Positions 42,715-52,140 of a stretch of 57,821 bases of DNA are shown one piece after another. The notes below the pieces were generated by a model, which did not search any database, was not told the DNA's origin, and worked only from the letters and a program-made list of their open reading frames with translations. The position numbers were made by a program, and so were the translations under genes. Origin of the DNA: Candidatus Eiseniibacteriota bacterium (GTDB taxonomy: Bacteria > Eisenbacteria > RBG-16-71-46 > CAIMUX01); contig CAIMUX010000074.1 of NCBI GenBank assembly GCA_903844735.1, forward strand, positions 1 to 57,821, in the 5' to 3' direction. Numbering within the stretch: the first letter of the stretch is position 1; every line of letters begins with the position of its first letter.

Positions 42715-43653
42715 TCATGACCTCGGCTCCTCGGGCAAAGCCGGGGGTTGGTCCAGACCCTCGGCTCTCTCCCAGACCTTGAGGGTCTCCAGGAAGGCGT
42801 AGAAGGAAAGCATCAAGCTGGTGGCCATTCCCCATCGCCCTTCTCGGAACCCCCCGCGCCGCAGAAAGGACCAGAAAAAGATCCTCGCGGGGGAAGAGAA
42901 GAGACGCCAGGCGGATGGATGAAGGGCGCTCGATCCTGAACCGGAAATTCCGCGCGATCGGCCGGCGAGGATCGTCGCAACTTCCCGCGACGTGTAGAGG
43001 TCGGTCTTGCGAACGTACTCCGCGACCGTGGGATAGGGAAGGTGATAGATGGGGCATCGGAGGGTTCCGACGGATCCATCCACCACCAGAGACTCATGCA
43101 CGGCATGAAGGGGATAGTGGGCGGACCCCGCACGCACCAGACGAATCAACGAAGTCTCCGCTCCCCAGTAGCCGTGACGCACCCAGCGCCCGAGGATGGC
43201 GGTGCAAAACGGCACCCGGTAGGCGGCCTCTCGACCAACGGTGATGACGCGCCGCACCTCTTCTCCCAGACGCGCGGAGACCCGCTCGTCCGCGTCGATC
43301 TGCAGGATCCACCCTTGCGGGACGAGACGGAACGCTTCGTTCTGATGGGCATGATTCGGGTCGGCCCCCGATTGCGGAGCTCCCGGCAGGATCCACTTCG
43401 TGTACCGCGCGGCCACGGAGACGGTCGCATCCGTGCTTCCGTCATCGATGACCAGAATTCGGTCGACCCAGGAGAGTCGGCTGAGGCAGGCCTCGATGTT
43501 TCTCTCCTCGTTGCGGGCGACTAGGACCGCGGTGACGACGGCCGGCCCGGTCGCCGGTCCCTCGGGCAAAGGAAATCTGGGGTCCAATGGATCGGCCGCC
43601 GGGCGTTCGAGTCCGTTGCCGCCCCTCTCCGTTCCGCTATCTGCTCGAGCCAT
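42715..43653 (-). CDS. Glycosyltransferase family 2 (WaaE-like)
   Basis: A 312-aa GT-A enzyme. It shows TAVLVARNEERNIEACLSRL, DDGSTDATV, and a DxD-type metal site in QIDADERVS. The YWGAETSLIRLVRAGSA segment and later FFWSFLRRGGFREGRWG match LPS-core glycosyltransferases such as WaaE/KdtX. A membrane-associated helix near the C-terminus is possible. It is the last gene of the minus-strand polysaccharide operon, 101 bases after the flippase gene, and converges on the export gene. Confidence 0.88.
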   Translation of the reverse strand: MARADSGTERGGNGLERPAADPLDPRFPLPEGPATGPAVVTAVLVARNEERNIEACLSRLSWVDRILVIDDGSTDATVSVAARYTKWILPGAPQSGADPNHAHQNEAFRLVPQGWILQIDADERVSARLGEEVRRVITVGREAAYRVPFCTAILGRWVRHGYWGAETSLIRLVRAGSAHYPLHAVHESLVVDGSVGTLRCPIYHLPYPTVAEYVRKTDLYTSREVATILAGRSRGISGSGSSALHPSAWRLFSSPARIFFWSFLRRGGFREGRWGMATSLMLSFYAFLETLKVWERAEGLDQPPALPEEPRS

Positions 43654-43754
43654 GCCAACACCTCCAAGACCGAGTCAACCCGCTGCCTCGAGATCGTGCG
43701 TGCCCTAGCCCGGACTACATAGAATCCGGAGATCGCGCATTCCTCATCAGAGAG

Positions 43755-45365
43755 TCAGGCAGCACCGCGCAACTTCCTCTCGATGGCCCTGGCCAGGGGA
43801 TGCCCCCCCAGCCACGCAGCCAGACAGTAGACCGAGAGACCAGCGAGGCCCGAAGCCAGAAGGACGCCCAGGGTCACGCTCCAGTGGTCGGTCGCCGTGG
43901 GGTGGAAGAGAGCTCTCGCCCCCAGCGCAGCGAGGGCGGCGGCGGCACCGGCACCGATCGCGCTCCAGAGCTCCCGGGTGGTCACACCCAGCCGCGCATC
44001 CGGATGCCTCCGCCGCACGATTTGGAAAAGCACCAGGCAGGTCAACCAGGTGCCTGCGACCACCCCCCAAGGAACCCAGACCAGGCCATAACGCAGGGCC
44101 AGGAAGCCATTGACCGCCCCGGTGATCATCAACTGAATCACACCGCCGATCACGAGGGGGCTGGACTTGCCCGAGGTGTACAAGAAGTCGCGCAAGAGTA
44201 GCAGGACCGCACTGGGCAGGACCGCCAAAACCCCCACCCGCAGGAGCGGGATCGTCCCCAGGACATCGTGGTGCACGAACAGCCCCCGCTGGAAGGCCAG
44301 GCTCACCACTTGCGGGGCCAGGATCCAGACTAAGACCGTCACCGGGATCATGAGGAAGACGTCGACCTGGATGCCACGCGACAAGGTCGACGCCCGCTGG
44401 TCCCGGTGCTCCTCCCGGGTTCGGGACATCTGCACGTAGATCGGTAGCGCGATCGATGCCGCCAGCAGGGTTTGGATCGGCGTCAGCAGCTTGCGCGAGT
44501 AGGCCAGCGTGGCGAGGCTGCCCGCGGGCATGTAGGAAAGGACCGCGCGCTCTATGACCCCTGCAATCTGTATCAGGAAAACGCCCAGTGCGACCGGCGC
44601 GACCACTGCCCCCAAGCGACGGAACTCGCTGTGCCACAGAGTACCCGGGCCAAGATGAGCGGGAAGGAAACGTCCGGGGCCGAACCGTGCCAAGCCGATC
44701 CCGGGCGCACCGAGAACAAGAACAGAGGCCTGGAGAAGGGCGGCGCCGTTTACGGCCAGGATCCAGGCCGTCATGGCGTCCGAGGCGGGCAACCCCACCA
44801 GCAGTCCAGCCTGGACTAGGTTCCCGACGAGCAGGATGGCACCCGGCAGGACATAGCGATGGTGCGCGTTGTGGAGGGCGCGGGCGAACTCGGAAATCTC
44901 GGAACAGACCAGAGCCGGGCTGATCCAACGCAGTAACCAGACTCCCCTCTCGACCTGTTCCGGTCGCAGGCCCGGGGCCATGATCCAAAGAAGAAGCCGG
45001 GGCGCCAGCAGTACCACCAAAGAGAGGCAGACCCCGATGAGAACAACACTGCGCAGGGCGGCGGCGGAGAAGGAGGCGGCGCTCTCTGAACCTCGGGTTT
45101 CCAACTCGCGGCCGTAGATCGAGACGAAGATCCCGAAGCACTCGCGCAGGAGGATGATGGTGGGCAGGAACACCAGGATAGCCTCGCCGTAGGCAAGAAG
45201 GTCGGCCGTGCCCCCGGCTCCGAATCGCGCGGCGATCGCCCCGTTCTTGACGAGCACGGCCAGGTTGGTCAGAAAGCTAAGCAGCGCCACCAGCCCGATT
45301 CTCCGCCCCAACACGGAAATCTTTCCCGGCCTGGAACCGGGTGAACCCGTCGCCGCCGGGCTCAC
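43755..45365 (-). CDS. Polysaccharide flippase (MOP superfamily, MurJ/Wzx-like)
   Basis: A 536-aa protein of roughly 13-14 transmembrane helices with MATE/MurJ-like features: FLTNLAVLVKNGAIAARFG, PTIILLRECFGIFVSI and RSVVLIGVCLSLVVLL. It should flip the lipid-linked oligosaccharide across the inner membrane. The short, conserved start with GKISVLGRRIGLVALLSF follows GTG 45365, which overlaps the previous stop as GTGA. The longer frame to 45440 adds a Pro-rich stretch overlapping the GT2 gene and is not used. Among flippases it looks closer to MurJ-like O-antigen types than to classical Wzx. Confidence 0.87.
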   Translation of the reverse strand: MSPAATGSPGSRPGKISVLGRRIGLVALLSFLTNLAVLVKNGAIAARFGAGGTADLLAYGEAILVFLPTIILLRECFGIFVSIYGRELETRGSESAASFSAAALRSVVLIGVCLSLVVLLAPRLLLWIMAPGLRPEQVERGVWLLRWISPALVCSEISEFARALHNAHHRYVLPGAILLVGNLVQAGLLVGLPASDAMTAWILAVNGAALLQASVLVLGAPGIGLARFGPGRFLPAHLGPGTLWHSEFRRLGAVVAPVALGVFLIQIAGVIERAVLSYMPAGSLATLAYSRKLLTPIQTLLAASIALPIYVQMSRTREEHRDQRASTLSRGIQVDVFLMIPVTVLVWILAPQVVSLAFQRGLFVHHDVLGTIPLLRVGVLAVLPSAVLLLLRDFLYTSGKSSPLVIGGVIQLMITGAVNGFLALRYGLVWVPWGVVAGTWLTCLVLFQIVRRRHPDARLGVTTRELWSAIGAGAAAALAALGARALFHPTATDHWSVTLGVLLASGLAGLSVYCLAAWLGGHPLARAIERKLRGAA

Positions 45366-46396
45366 CGTGGACTCCCATCCTGGCGGAGGTCGGACGGCTC
45401 CGCGGTGCTCACACGCAGGACCGCACCCAACATGCGGCATCTCTGGCGTACGGTAAGGGAGGTACGCGGCATGCCGGGAAGGTAGGACAGAAACCCGAGC
45501 AGCAGGCGGGGTACATAGAGGAAGAGCAGGCCCAGTCGGTAGGCCAAGGCACCCGTTCTCCCACCGTACTTGCGGTGATAGAGCAAGGCTCCTCGCAGAC
45601 TCACGGTCTGTCGATGGACGGGGTCCTGAAACGATCCGCCGTGGATATGGCGGGCTCGGGCGGCGGGTTCGAGGACCAGACGGTAGCCCTCATAGACCAG
45701 ACGACGACACAGATCGGCATCTTCGTAGTAGAGAAAGAACCGCGGATCCATTCCTCCCACGCGCAGGATGGCGTCGCGTCGCACGAGAAGACACGCCCCG
45801 GAAAGAAAAGTGAGAGGGGACTCGTCCCGGCCGCGATTCCTCCGCTCGCGTTTGCGCCAAAAGAGACCGCTCAAGGAGAGCAGATCGCCGGCAAGCCCTG
45901 GCCAGTCTGACGGGGACTCGCTCATGTTGCCGTCACCCTCGATAATGACCGCGGGACCGACAGCCGCAATGTCGTCCGCGGCCTCGATCGCCCGCAACAG
46001 CAGGCCCAGCGCTGCCGGCTCCAGCACCAAGTCGGGATTGACGATGAGCACGAAGGCCGTCGAAATCCCCGCGACGGCCAGATTAATAGCCCGACCGAAC
46101 CCCAGGTTGGCCCCCGGCGCCAGCAGCCGGCCTCCGGCCGCCGCGAATCCTGCCGGAAGATCTTCCAGGCGGACCCTCTCCGCCGCCGGGTTGTTGTCCA
46201 CGAGCACGAGGGAAGAGAGGCTCGTCGCCTCCTGAAGGAGCAGGGACGAGACGCAGTTGAACAGGTGCCCGCTGTCGCCGTAGCAAACGATCACGGCGGC
46301 GACGCCCGTCTCCATCTCACTCGCCGTCTTGCTCACCGGTCGGCCCGCTGCCTTCCCCGCCGGCTCACCCTCCGGCTTTCCCACCACCGCGCCCAT
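45362..46396 (-). CDS. Glycosyltransferase family 2 (rhamnosyltransferase-like)
   Basis: A 344-aa GT-A enzyme resembling dTDP-rhamnosyltransferases (WbbL type). It has AAVIVCYGDSGHLFNCVSSL, DNNPAAERV, GANLGFGRAIN, the metal site NPDLVLEP, and the acceptor-side motif FFLYYEDADLCRRL. The C-terminus has a short amphipathic region. It stops four bases into the next gene's start. The first 25 residues before METGVAAVIV are a hydrophilic Gly/Ala/Lys tail that may not be part of the protein. Confidence 0.9.
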   Translation of the reverse strand: MGAVVGKPEGEPAGKAAGRPVSKTASEMETGVAAVIVCYGDSGHLFNCVSSLLLQEATSLSSLVLVDNNPAAERVRLEDLPAGFAAAGGRLLAPGANLGFGRAINLAVAGISTAFVLIVNPDLVLEPAALGLLLRAIEAADDIAAVGPAVIIEGDGNMSESPSDWPGLAGDLLSLSGLFWRKRERRNRGRDESPLTFLSGACLLVRRDAILRVGGMDPRFFLYYEDADLCRRLVYEGYRLVLEPAARARHIHGGSFQDPVHRQTVSLRGALLYHRKYGGRTGALAYRLGLLFLYVPRLLLGFLSYLPGMPRTSLTVRQRCRMLGAVLRVSTAEPSDLRQDGSPR

Positions 46397-46435
46397 CGCC
46401 TTTCACCTCGGTTCACGGGTCGATCCATCGATACC

Positions 46436-47578
46436 TCAACCACGCGACCGGGAGCGGGGGGAGCCGGTCAGAAGCGACTTCAACACGGCCATCTCCCGCG
46501 GAACGACGGCGGCAAATCCAAACCCGGCGGCCGCACGTCCCGCCTCCACTCCCATCCGGCGACACCGGGAGGGATCAGCCAGGAGACTCCTGATCGCTTC
46601 GGCCATCGCCTCGACGTCACCCGGGGAGACGAGCACGCCGTCTTCCCCCGTGCGGATCAGCTCGGAGTTTCCGGGCACGTTCGAGACCACACACGCCGCC
46701 CGGCATGCCATCGCCTCAATGAGTGATTTCGCGTGACCTTCCATGGTCAACGTGGGCAGAACCACGACCGACGCCCGGCACATCCAGGCCAGAACCTCCG
46801 CCTGCGGGATCTTGCCCAGGAACTCCACCGCAGCCAAACCAAGCGCGTCGCGCCGGGCCTCCAGGTCTCGCCGCTCCTCCCCTTCACCGCAAATCACAAG
46901 CCTGGCCCGGGGACGGTGCCACAGCACGCCGACAAAGGACTCGAGCAGGCGGTCAACCCCCTTGCTCCAGTGGAGACGGCCGGCGAAGACGATCAGGTCG
47001 TCTTCACGATCCCACGCCCGGGCGACTTCGTCGATCCGCTCGAGATCAACCCAGTTGGGCAGCAACACCGTCTCCTTCTTGTAGAGAAGCCGCACGCGTT
47101 CCTCCAGCCAGACCGTCGTGACCAGGACCAGATCGGCCGGTCGCAGGGCCATGCGCTCCAGGAACGGGGCCAGCCGGCCCTTCCATCTCCGCCCCTCGTT
47201 CATCCGGGTCTGCCGAGCATAGTCCCATTGATAGGTCACCATCATCGGGCATCGGGAAAGAGCCCGGACCAGGCACAGCGTGGGAATGTTGCTGCCGAAG
47301 ACCTTGATCACCCCTCTCATGCCCGGAGCCTGCCCGATGAGCCAGAGGTAGAAGAACAAATGACGCAGGAAGAACCGGCGGGGTCCGCCAGGCCCCGAGT
47401 GGTGGCGAAGCCCGAGCACGGACGAGTAGTCCGCGGCATCGCTCGAATAGACGTGGACCTCGAACTCCCGCGCGTAGGCCTGCAGCAACTGGCGGTGACG
47501 CTCCAGTAAGCCGACCGACTCCAGCCCTGCCAGGGAGGCATGGGTCGACTGGATCACGGTGAGCACCGGTCGGCTCAT
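46436..47578 (-). CDS. Glycosyltransferase family 4
   Basis: A 380-aa GT-B enzyme. The C-terminal domain shows VFAGRLHWSKGVDRLLESF and the E-x7-E donor site in MEGHAKSLIEAMA; LLPNWVDLERID precedes it. The product probably adds one sugar of the repeat unit. I use ATG 47578 since the upstream in-frame part overlaps the end of the amidotransferase gene. Spacing of 28 bases from that gene and 39 to the next indicates one operon. Confidence 0.9.
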   Translation of the reverse strand: MSRPVLTVIQSTHASLAGLESVGLLERHRQLLQAYAREFEVHVYSSDAADYSSVLGLRHHSGPGGPRRFFLRHLFFYLWLIGQAPGMRGVIKVFGSNIPTLCLVRALSRCPMMVTYQWDYARQTRMNEGRRWKGRLAPFLERMALRPADLVLVTTVWLEERVRLLYKKETVLLPNWVDLERIDEVARAWDREDDLIVFAGRLHWSKGVDRLLESFVGVLWHRPRARLVICGEGEERRDLEARRDALGLAAVEFLGKIPQAEVLAWMCRASVVVLPTLTMEGHAKSLIEAMACRAACVVSNVPGNSELIRTGEDGVLVSPGDVEAMAEAIRSLLADPSRCRRMGVEAGRAAAGFGFAAVVPREMAVLKSLLTGSPRSRSRG

Positions 47579-47606
47579 CGCCGCATTTTCCAGAGACCGG
47601 CCATGC

Positions 47607-49484
47607 TCAGGCCCGCTCGATGTAGGCACGATGCCAGGCATCGAACGTCAGCAGGCACCAAAGAAGCCGTCCGTGATCGCACACACCCAGGCGATGCTCT
47701 TCCAGGATCCGGGTCACCTCGTCCGCGCGGGCGAACTCCCGGAACGCGCGGCTCTCCCGCACGCGGGCTCGAAGTTCGGTTTCGAGGGCACCCCGGAACC
47801 AAGACGAAATGGGAACACCGAACCCTTGCTTCTTCTTGCGCGCGTTGCTCGCCGGCAGGTAGCGGGCAGCCAGATCCCGCAAGAGCGACTTGGTCTCCCA
47901 GCCCTTCAGCTTGTACTTCCAGGGCAACCGCGCGGCAAACTCCACCACCTGATGGTCGAGGAAGGGGCTTCGCATCTCCAGCGAATGGGCCATGCTCATG
48001 CGGTCGACCTTGACCAGCATGTCGTTCACCTGCTGGAAGCGAGTCACGGCGTACTGAGCCTGATCCATGATCCCGGCCCCCGAACCCAGCGGTATCTCGC
48101 CTATCTCGCTGGGCGCTCCCGACAGAGGCAGAAGCAGGCGGTCCACCTCTTCCCGGGGCGTGAGGGAGAACTTGCTCGCGAGCATCTCTTCCAGGTCGAG
48201 GTTGCTGTCGGCAAGCCGCTTGCACCAGGCCTGCGCGGCCCACCGGGACGCGCCGGGCGGCCGGCTGGCGGCAAGCCGCGCGGCCAGCGGCTGGATCACC
48301 CCCCGGCGCAACGCTGGCGGCAGTTTCCGGTAGAACTCCGCAAAGCGCAGGCCCTGGAACAAGGTATATCCGGCGAAGACCTCGTCGGCGCCGTCCCCGC
48401 CCAAGATGACCTTGACCCCCTCCCGGGCCAGCCGGCACAGGTGATAGGTGGGCAGGGCCGAGGAGTCTCCCACCGGCTCATCGGTGTGGCGGACGATGCG
48501 CTCCACATCCGTGAAGAAGGAACCGCGCAGATCCTCCTGGGAGAGAAGCTTCACATGATGCCGCGTGTGAAAGCGGCGGGCCACCCGCGCGGCGGCGGAG
48601 GACTCGTCGAACCCGTCCTCGCTGTAGGCGATGGTGAAGGTCTCGACCGGTTCGCGCTGGACTCTGCTCATCGTAGCCACGATCAGGCTGGAGTCGGGTC
48701 CCCCGCTGAGAAACGCGCCCAGAGGCACCTCCGAGGTCAGCCGGCGGCGAACCGCGCTCTCGATCAGGGCGTCCAGCTCCTCCAGGTACTCCCGGCGCGG
48801 CCGGGGCTTCTCCGGTCGGATCTCCAGGTCCCAGTAGGTCCGAATCGTCGTGTCCTGACCGTCGTACGACAGGATCGAGGCCGGAGGAAGCTTGTACACG
48901 TCCGGATAGATCGTGCGCGGCTCGGGCACGAAGCCGTACCGGAAGTAGAGCCGCACCGCCTCCGGAAAGACCCGGCAAAGCGAGGGATCCGCCAGCAAGA
49001 GAGGCTTGGCCTCGGACCCGAAGAGAAGCCCTCCCGTGGTCCGGGCGTAGTAGAGCGGCTTCTTGCCCATGCGATCGCGGGCCAGGAAGAGACGCCGGCG
49101 CGTGCGATCGTAGAGAGCCACGGCAAACATCCCTTCAAGCGCGGACGGGAAATCGGCACCCCTCTCTTCGTAGAGGTGCACCAGGACCTCGGTGTCCGAC
49201 TGGGTGCGGAACCGATGCCCCTTGGCCGTCAACGTCGTGCGCAGCTCGCGGTAGTTGTAGATCTCTCCGTTTTGCACGACGACGACGCTGCCGTCCTCGT
49301 TCCGGATCGGCTGGTCGCCCCCCTCCAGGTCGATGATGCTGAGCCGCCGCACCCCCAGCCCGACGCCACCCTCGGTGAAACACCCCCGATGATCCGGTCC
49401 CCGATGGACAAGCGTGTCCGCCATCGCGCACACCAGGGCCGGATCCGCCGTGTCTCGACCGTAGACGCCACAGATGCCGCACAT
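47607..49484 (-). CDS. Asparagine synthetase B-like glutamine amidotransferase
   Basis: A 625-aa class II amidotransferase. The catalytic Cys is residue 2 (MCGICG). The glutaminase domain has RRLSIIDLEGGDQPIRN and QNGEIYNY, and the synthetase domain starts near residue 230. The ATP PP-loop reads SGGPDSS instead of the usual SGG(L/V)DSS. Ligands GGDGADEVFAGY and the MRSPFLDHQVVEFA motif are in place. Members encoded inside polysaccharide clusters may amidate uronic acids, so that role is more likely here than asparagine synthesis. Its start overlaps the previous stop by one base. Confidence 0.92.
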   Translation of the reverse strand: MCGICGVYGRDTADPALVCAMADTLVHRGPDHRGCFTEGGVGLGVRRLSIIDLEGGDQPIRNEDGSVVVVQNGEIYNYRELRTTLTAKGHRFRTQSDTEVLVHLYEERGADFPSALEGMFAVALYDRTRRRLFLARDRMGKKPLYYARTTGGLLFGSEAKPLLLADPSLCRVFPEAVRLYFRYGFVPEPRTIYPDVYKLPPASILSYDGQDTTIRTYWDLEIRPEKPRPRREYLEELDALIESAVRRRLTSEVPLGAFLSGGPDSSLIVATMSRVQREPVETFTIAYSEDGFDESSAAARVARRFHTRHHVKLLSQEDLRGSFFTDVERIVRHTDEPVGDSSALPTYHLCRLAREGVKVILGGDGADEVFAGYTLFQGLRFAEFYRKLPPALRRGVIQPLAARLAASRPPGASRWAAQAWCKRLADSNLDLEEMLASKFSLTPREEVDRLLLPLSGAPSEIGEIPLGSGAGIMDQAQYAVTRFQQVNDMLVKVDRMSMAHSLEMRSPFLDHQVVEFAARLPWKYKLKGWETKSLLRDLAARYLPASNARKKKQGFGVPISSWFRGALETELRARVRESRAFREFARADEVTRILEEHRLGVCDHGRLLWCLLTFDAWHRAYIERA

Positions 49485-50671
49485 CAGGAGTTGCTCCCAG
49501 CCGGTCCTGATCGCGGGCGATTGCGGCCCGCCACGGCGTCCTCGTAGAGGCGCGCGATCCGGGCCACCACCTTCCGGCGCTCGAAACGATCCCACGCCAC
49601 GCGCCGGCCGGCCTGGCCCATCTCCCGGCGCGTGCCCGCATCGCCCAGCAGGCGGTCGACCGCCGCGGGGAATTCAACCTCCAGCCGATCGGGATCGACC
49701 AACGTCCCCGTGCGGCCCGACTCCACGACTTCGTCCAAACCCGGGATCCTCGGTCCCACCACGGGGCGTCCCGCCATCATCGCTTCCGCGGCCACGATTC
49801 CGAAAGACTCGCAACGCGAGGCCAGCACCGCGACCTCGCACAGGTCACACAGTTGGGGAACATCTTGCCGCGCCCCGAGCAGATGCACCCGGCCCCGCAG
49901 ACCCAGCCGCTCGACCTCGCGTCCGAGAAAGGCCCCGAGGGATCCCTCCCCGGCGATGAGCAGAACGGCGTCGGGACGCCGCTGGAAGACCGGGAGAAGC
50001 AGGTCGAGAAGCCGGTCAAACCCCTTCTCGTGCTCCAGGCGGCCGACGCTGAGCAGAACCGACGCGCCGGCGGAAAGGCCGAGCGAGCGGGCCAGATCTT
50101 CCCGGGCCCCGTCCGAACGGGGGGCAAAGCGATCGCCGTCCACGACGTTCGGCAGGACGACGATGCGCTCGGCGTGCCCGGGAATGATCCGCAGAAGAGC
50201 CCGCCGCTGCGCTTCAGAAACGGCGATGGTCGTCGACGTGTAGCGCGCGCCCAGGCGGCACCAGAATCGCCGCGTGAAGCTGTATCCCATGAGGAGCAGA
50301 CCGGTGTGCTCCGTGCTGAAAGTGATCCAATCCGGCCTGACCCAGGCCGTGACCGCCCGCGCCCAAGGCGTGGACAGATGATCGTGCACGATGTCGAATT
50401 CGCTTCGCCTGAGCCAGCGGACATACCGCAGAATGCCGCGCAGATCCGCTCCGCCGCTGAGGCCCATTTCCCGGACTGTCACACCGTTGCTTTGCAGGAA
50501 GTCCCCGTACACCCCTCGATGCGAGAAGAAACAGACGGTGAGGGAGAAACGATCCCGGGGAAGGGCCAGGGCAAGGTCAACGACGTGCCGTTCGGCCCCT
50601 CCCATGCCGCCCGACCACAGAAGACAGAGCACCCGTATAGGCCGATCCGGCGCGGGGGAATTGTTACTCAC
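49484..50671 (-). CDS. Glycosyltransferase family 4
   Basis: A 395-aa GT-B enzyme with the acceptor loop WSGGMGGAERHVVDLALAL, the sugar-nucleotide domain SVGRLEHEKGFDRLLDLLLP and the E-x7-E motif ESFGIVAAEAMMAG. It starts with GTG 50671, which overlaps the ligase stop as GTGA, and ends one base into the amidotransferase start. The tight overlaps show that it is translated with its neighbours. Confidence 0.91.
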   Translation of the reverse strand: MSNNSPAPDRPIRVLCLLWSGGMGGAERHVVDLALALPRDRFSLTVCFFSHRGVYGDFLQSNGVTVREMGLSGGADLRGILRYVRWLRRSEFDIVHDHLSTPWARAVTAWVRPDWITFSTEHTGLLLMGYSFTRRFWCRLGARYTSTTIAVSEAQRRALLRIIPGHAERIVVLPNVVDGDRFAPRSDGAREDLARSLGLSAGASVLLSVGRLEHEKGFDRLLDLLLPVFQRRPDAVLLIAGEGSLGAFLGREVERLGLRGRVHLLGARQDVPQLCDLCEVAVLASRCESFGIVAAEAMMAGRPVVGPRIPGLDEVVESGRTGTLVDPDRLEVEFPAAVDRLLGDAGTRREMGQAGRRVAWDRFERRKVVARIARLYEDAVAGRNRPRSGPAGSNS

Positions 50672-52140
50672 TCCGAAAGTCCTTCACCCGATATCCGCCA
50701 GGCGAGGCCACCCAGGCACCAGTAGAGCAAGTTGGTGGGATTGGTGTTCATCGGCGCGTTGGAAAAGTTCATCAAGAGCAGAACGAGGGCCCACACGGTA
50801 CCGATGCGGGCCAGGATCCGGTATTCCCGGCAGCGGGATCGTCCCAGCCGCAGCAAGCCCCACAGCGGCAGGAGATGCAGGAGGAGCACGGCGCCGAGAC
50901 CAATCACGCCGCCCTCCAGGGCCGTCGTCATGTAGTAGTTGTCGGTGGCGATGCCGCCCGTGATCCCCTCCGAGAGCCCCATCCGGTAGTAGAGCCCGGC
51001 GCTGGCCGTGGAGCCCAGACCGTGACCGATCACCGGATCTTGGGCGAACATGGCGACGGCACGACGGTTCTCCTCGATGCGCGCGACCAAAGAAGTCGAC
51101 ACCCCGACTTCCGTGGAAAACGAGGAAACGAAACGATTCTTGAGCAGGGGCCCGAAGTGCAGCCAAGCCAGGCCGGCCACAGCGAGAATGACGGCCAGGA
51201 ACACGGCCAGGAGACGCGGGCTGCGGCGTTTCCAGACCAGGATGAGAACGAACAGCGCGGTTCCGATCATGACGGTCATGTTGTAAGTCAGGATCAGCGA
51301 GTAGGTGCAGAGCGCAAAGACCAGGCCGTAGAGAACCCGTCGGCCGCGCCTCGGGTCGATCTCCAGGAAGAACAGGGAGAGCGCCAAGCCCATCAGGCTG
51401 AACGACGCCAGGGCCACCTGGTCGTCGAGCACCGAGAAGACGCGCTGGAAGAACTTGCCGCTCAGAGGATCCAGGGCTACGTAGGCCAGGCCCCAGGTCT
51501 CCAGATTGACGCCGAGGCGGGTCATCAACTCGATGCCGACCAGCGCTTGGGCCACCGCGCCTGCAGCGACCACGGCGCACGCCAAGAGGATCCCAGTCAG
51601 AAACGAGGTCACCGCCCGAAGATCTCCCACAGCCTCCGCGGCGAGGAACACGAGCGGCGGATAGAGCAGAAGACCGCGGACCGTATCGACCACCAGGAGG
51701 GGATCGATACCGCGGAAGAACGAGACACCCGCCAGAAGACCCAGGAGCCCGGCCGAAGCCAGGAAGCACAGGAATGGAAGACGCACCGTCGCCGGCCAGG
51801 ACCAGCGATCCAGGATTGGAGCCTTGACCAAAGCCCAGAACGGGAGAGCCAGCAGGAAGAACGTCCCCTTGGCCCAGCCCAGGGGAAGCCCCACGACGCG
51901 GGACAGTAGCGGCGCGACCACGGCGAACCCCAGGAAAACCGCCAGAAAGAGCCCGATCCGCCGGAGCAGCAGGAACACCGCCCCGACCAGAACCAGGGCC
52001 AGCAGGAGAACCAAGAGGCCGCCCCACGGCGGCGCCTTGATCATCCCTCCCACGTACAGGAGTCCCGCCAGCAGTCCCGCGGGGACGACCCACGGGAGCC
52101 GGATCCCCGACAGGGCGAAGCCGCGGGATGACGCGCTCAT
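50668..52140 (-). CDS. O-antigen ligase/polymerase family membrane protein (WaaL/Wzy-like)
   Basis: A 490-aa protein with 10-12 predicted transmembrane helices and a large loop near residues 360-410 bearing FAQDPVIGHGLGST and TDNYYMTTALEGGVIGLG. These are the Wzy_C-type signature used by both polymerases and ligases. With a Wzz-like protein and a flippase present, polymerase and ligase are equally likely from sequence alone. ATG 52140 overlaps the GT2 stop (TGATG). The longer frame reading to 53070 is a shadow over that GT2 gene. Confidence 0.87.
   Translation of the reverse strand: MSASSRGFALSGIRLPWVVPAGLLAGLLYVGGMIKAPPWGGLLVLLLALVLVGAVFLLLRRIGLFLAVFLGFAVVAPLLSRVVGLPLGWAKGTFFLLALPFWALVKAPILDRWSWPATVRLPFLCFLASAGLLGLLAGVSFFRGIDPLLVVDTVRGLLLYPPLVFLAAEAVGDLRAVTSFLTGILLACAVVAAGAVAQALVGIELMTRLGVNLETWGLAYVALDPLSGKFFQRVFSVLDDQVALASFSLMGLALSLFFLEIDPRRGRRVLYGLVFALCTYSLILTYNMTVMIGTALFVLILVWKRRSPRLLAVFLAVILAVAGLAWLHFGPLLKNRFVSSFSTEVGVSTSLVARIEENRRAVAMFAQDPVIGHGLGSTASAGLYYRMGLSEGITGGIATDNYYMTTALEGGVIGLGAVLLLHLLPLWGLLRLGRSRCREYRILARIGTVWALVLLLMNFSNAPMNTNPTNLLYWCLGGLAWRISGEGLSE

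Noticed and set aside
43747-45141. A 464-codon frame overlapping the flippase gene
   Set aside because: Gly/Arg/Pro-rich shadow of the flippase in another frame on the same strand.
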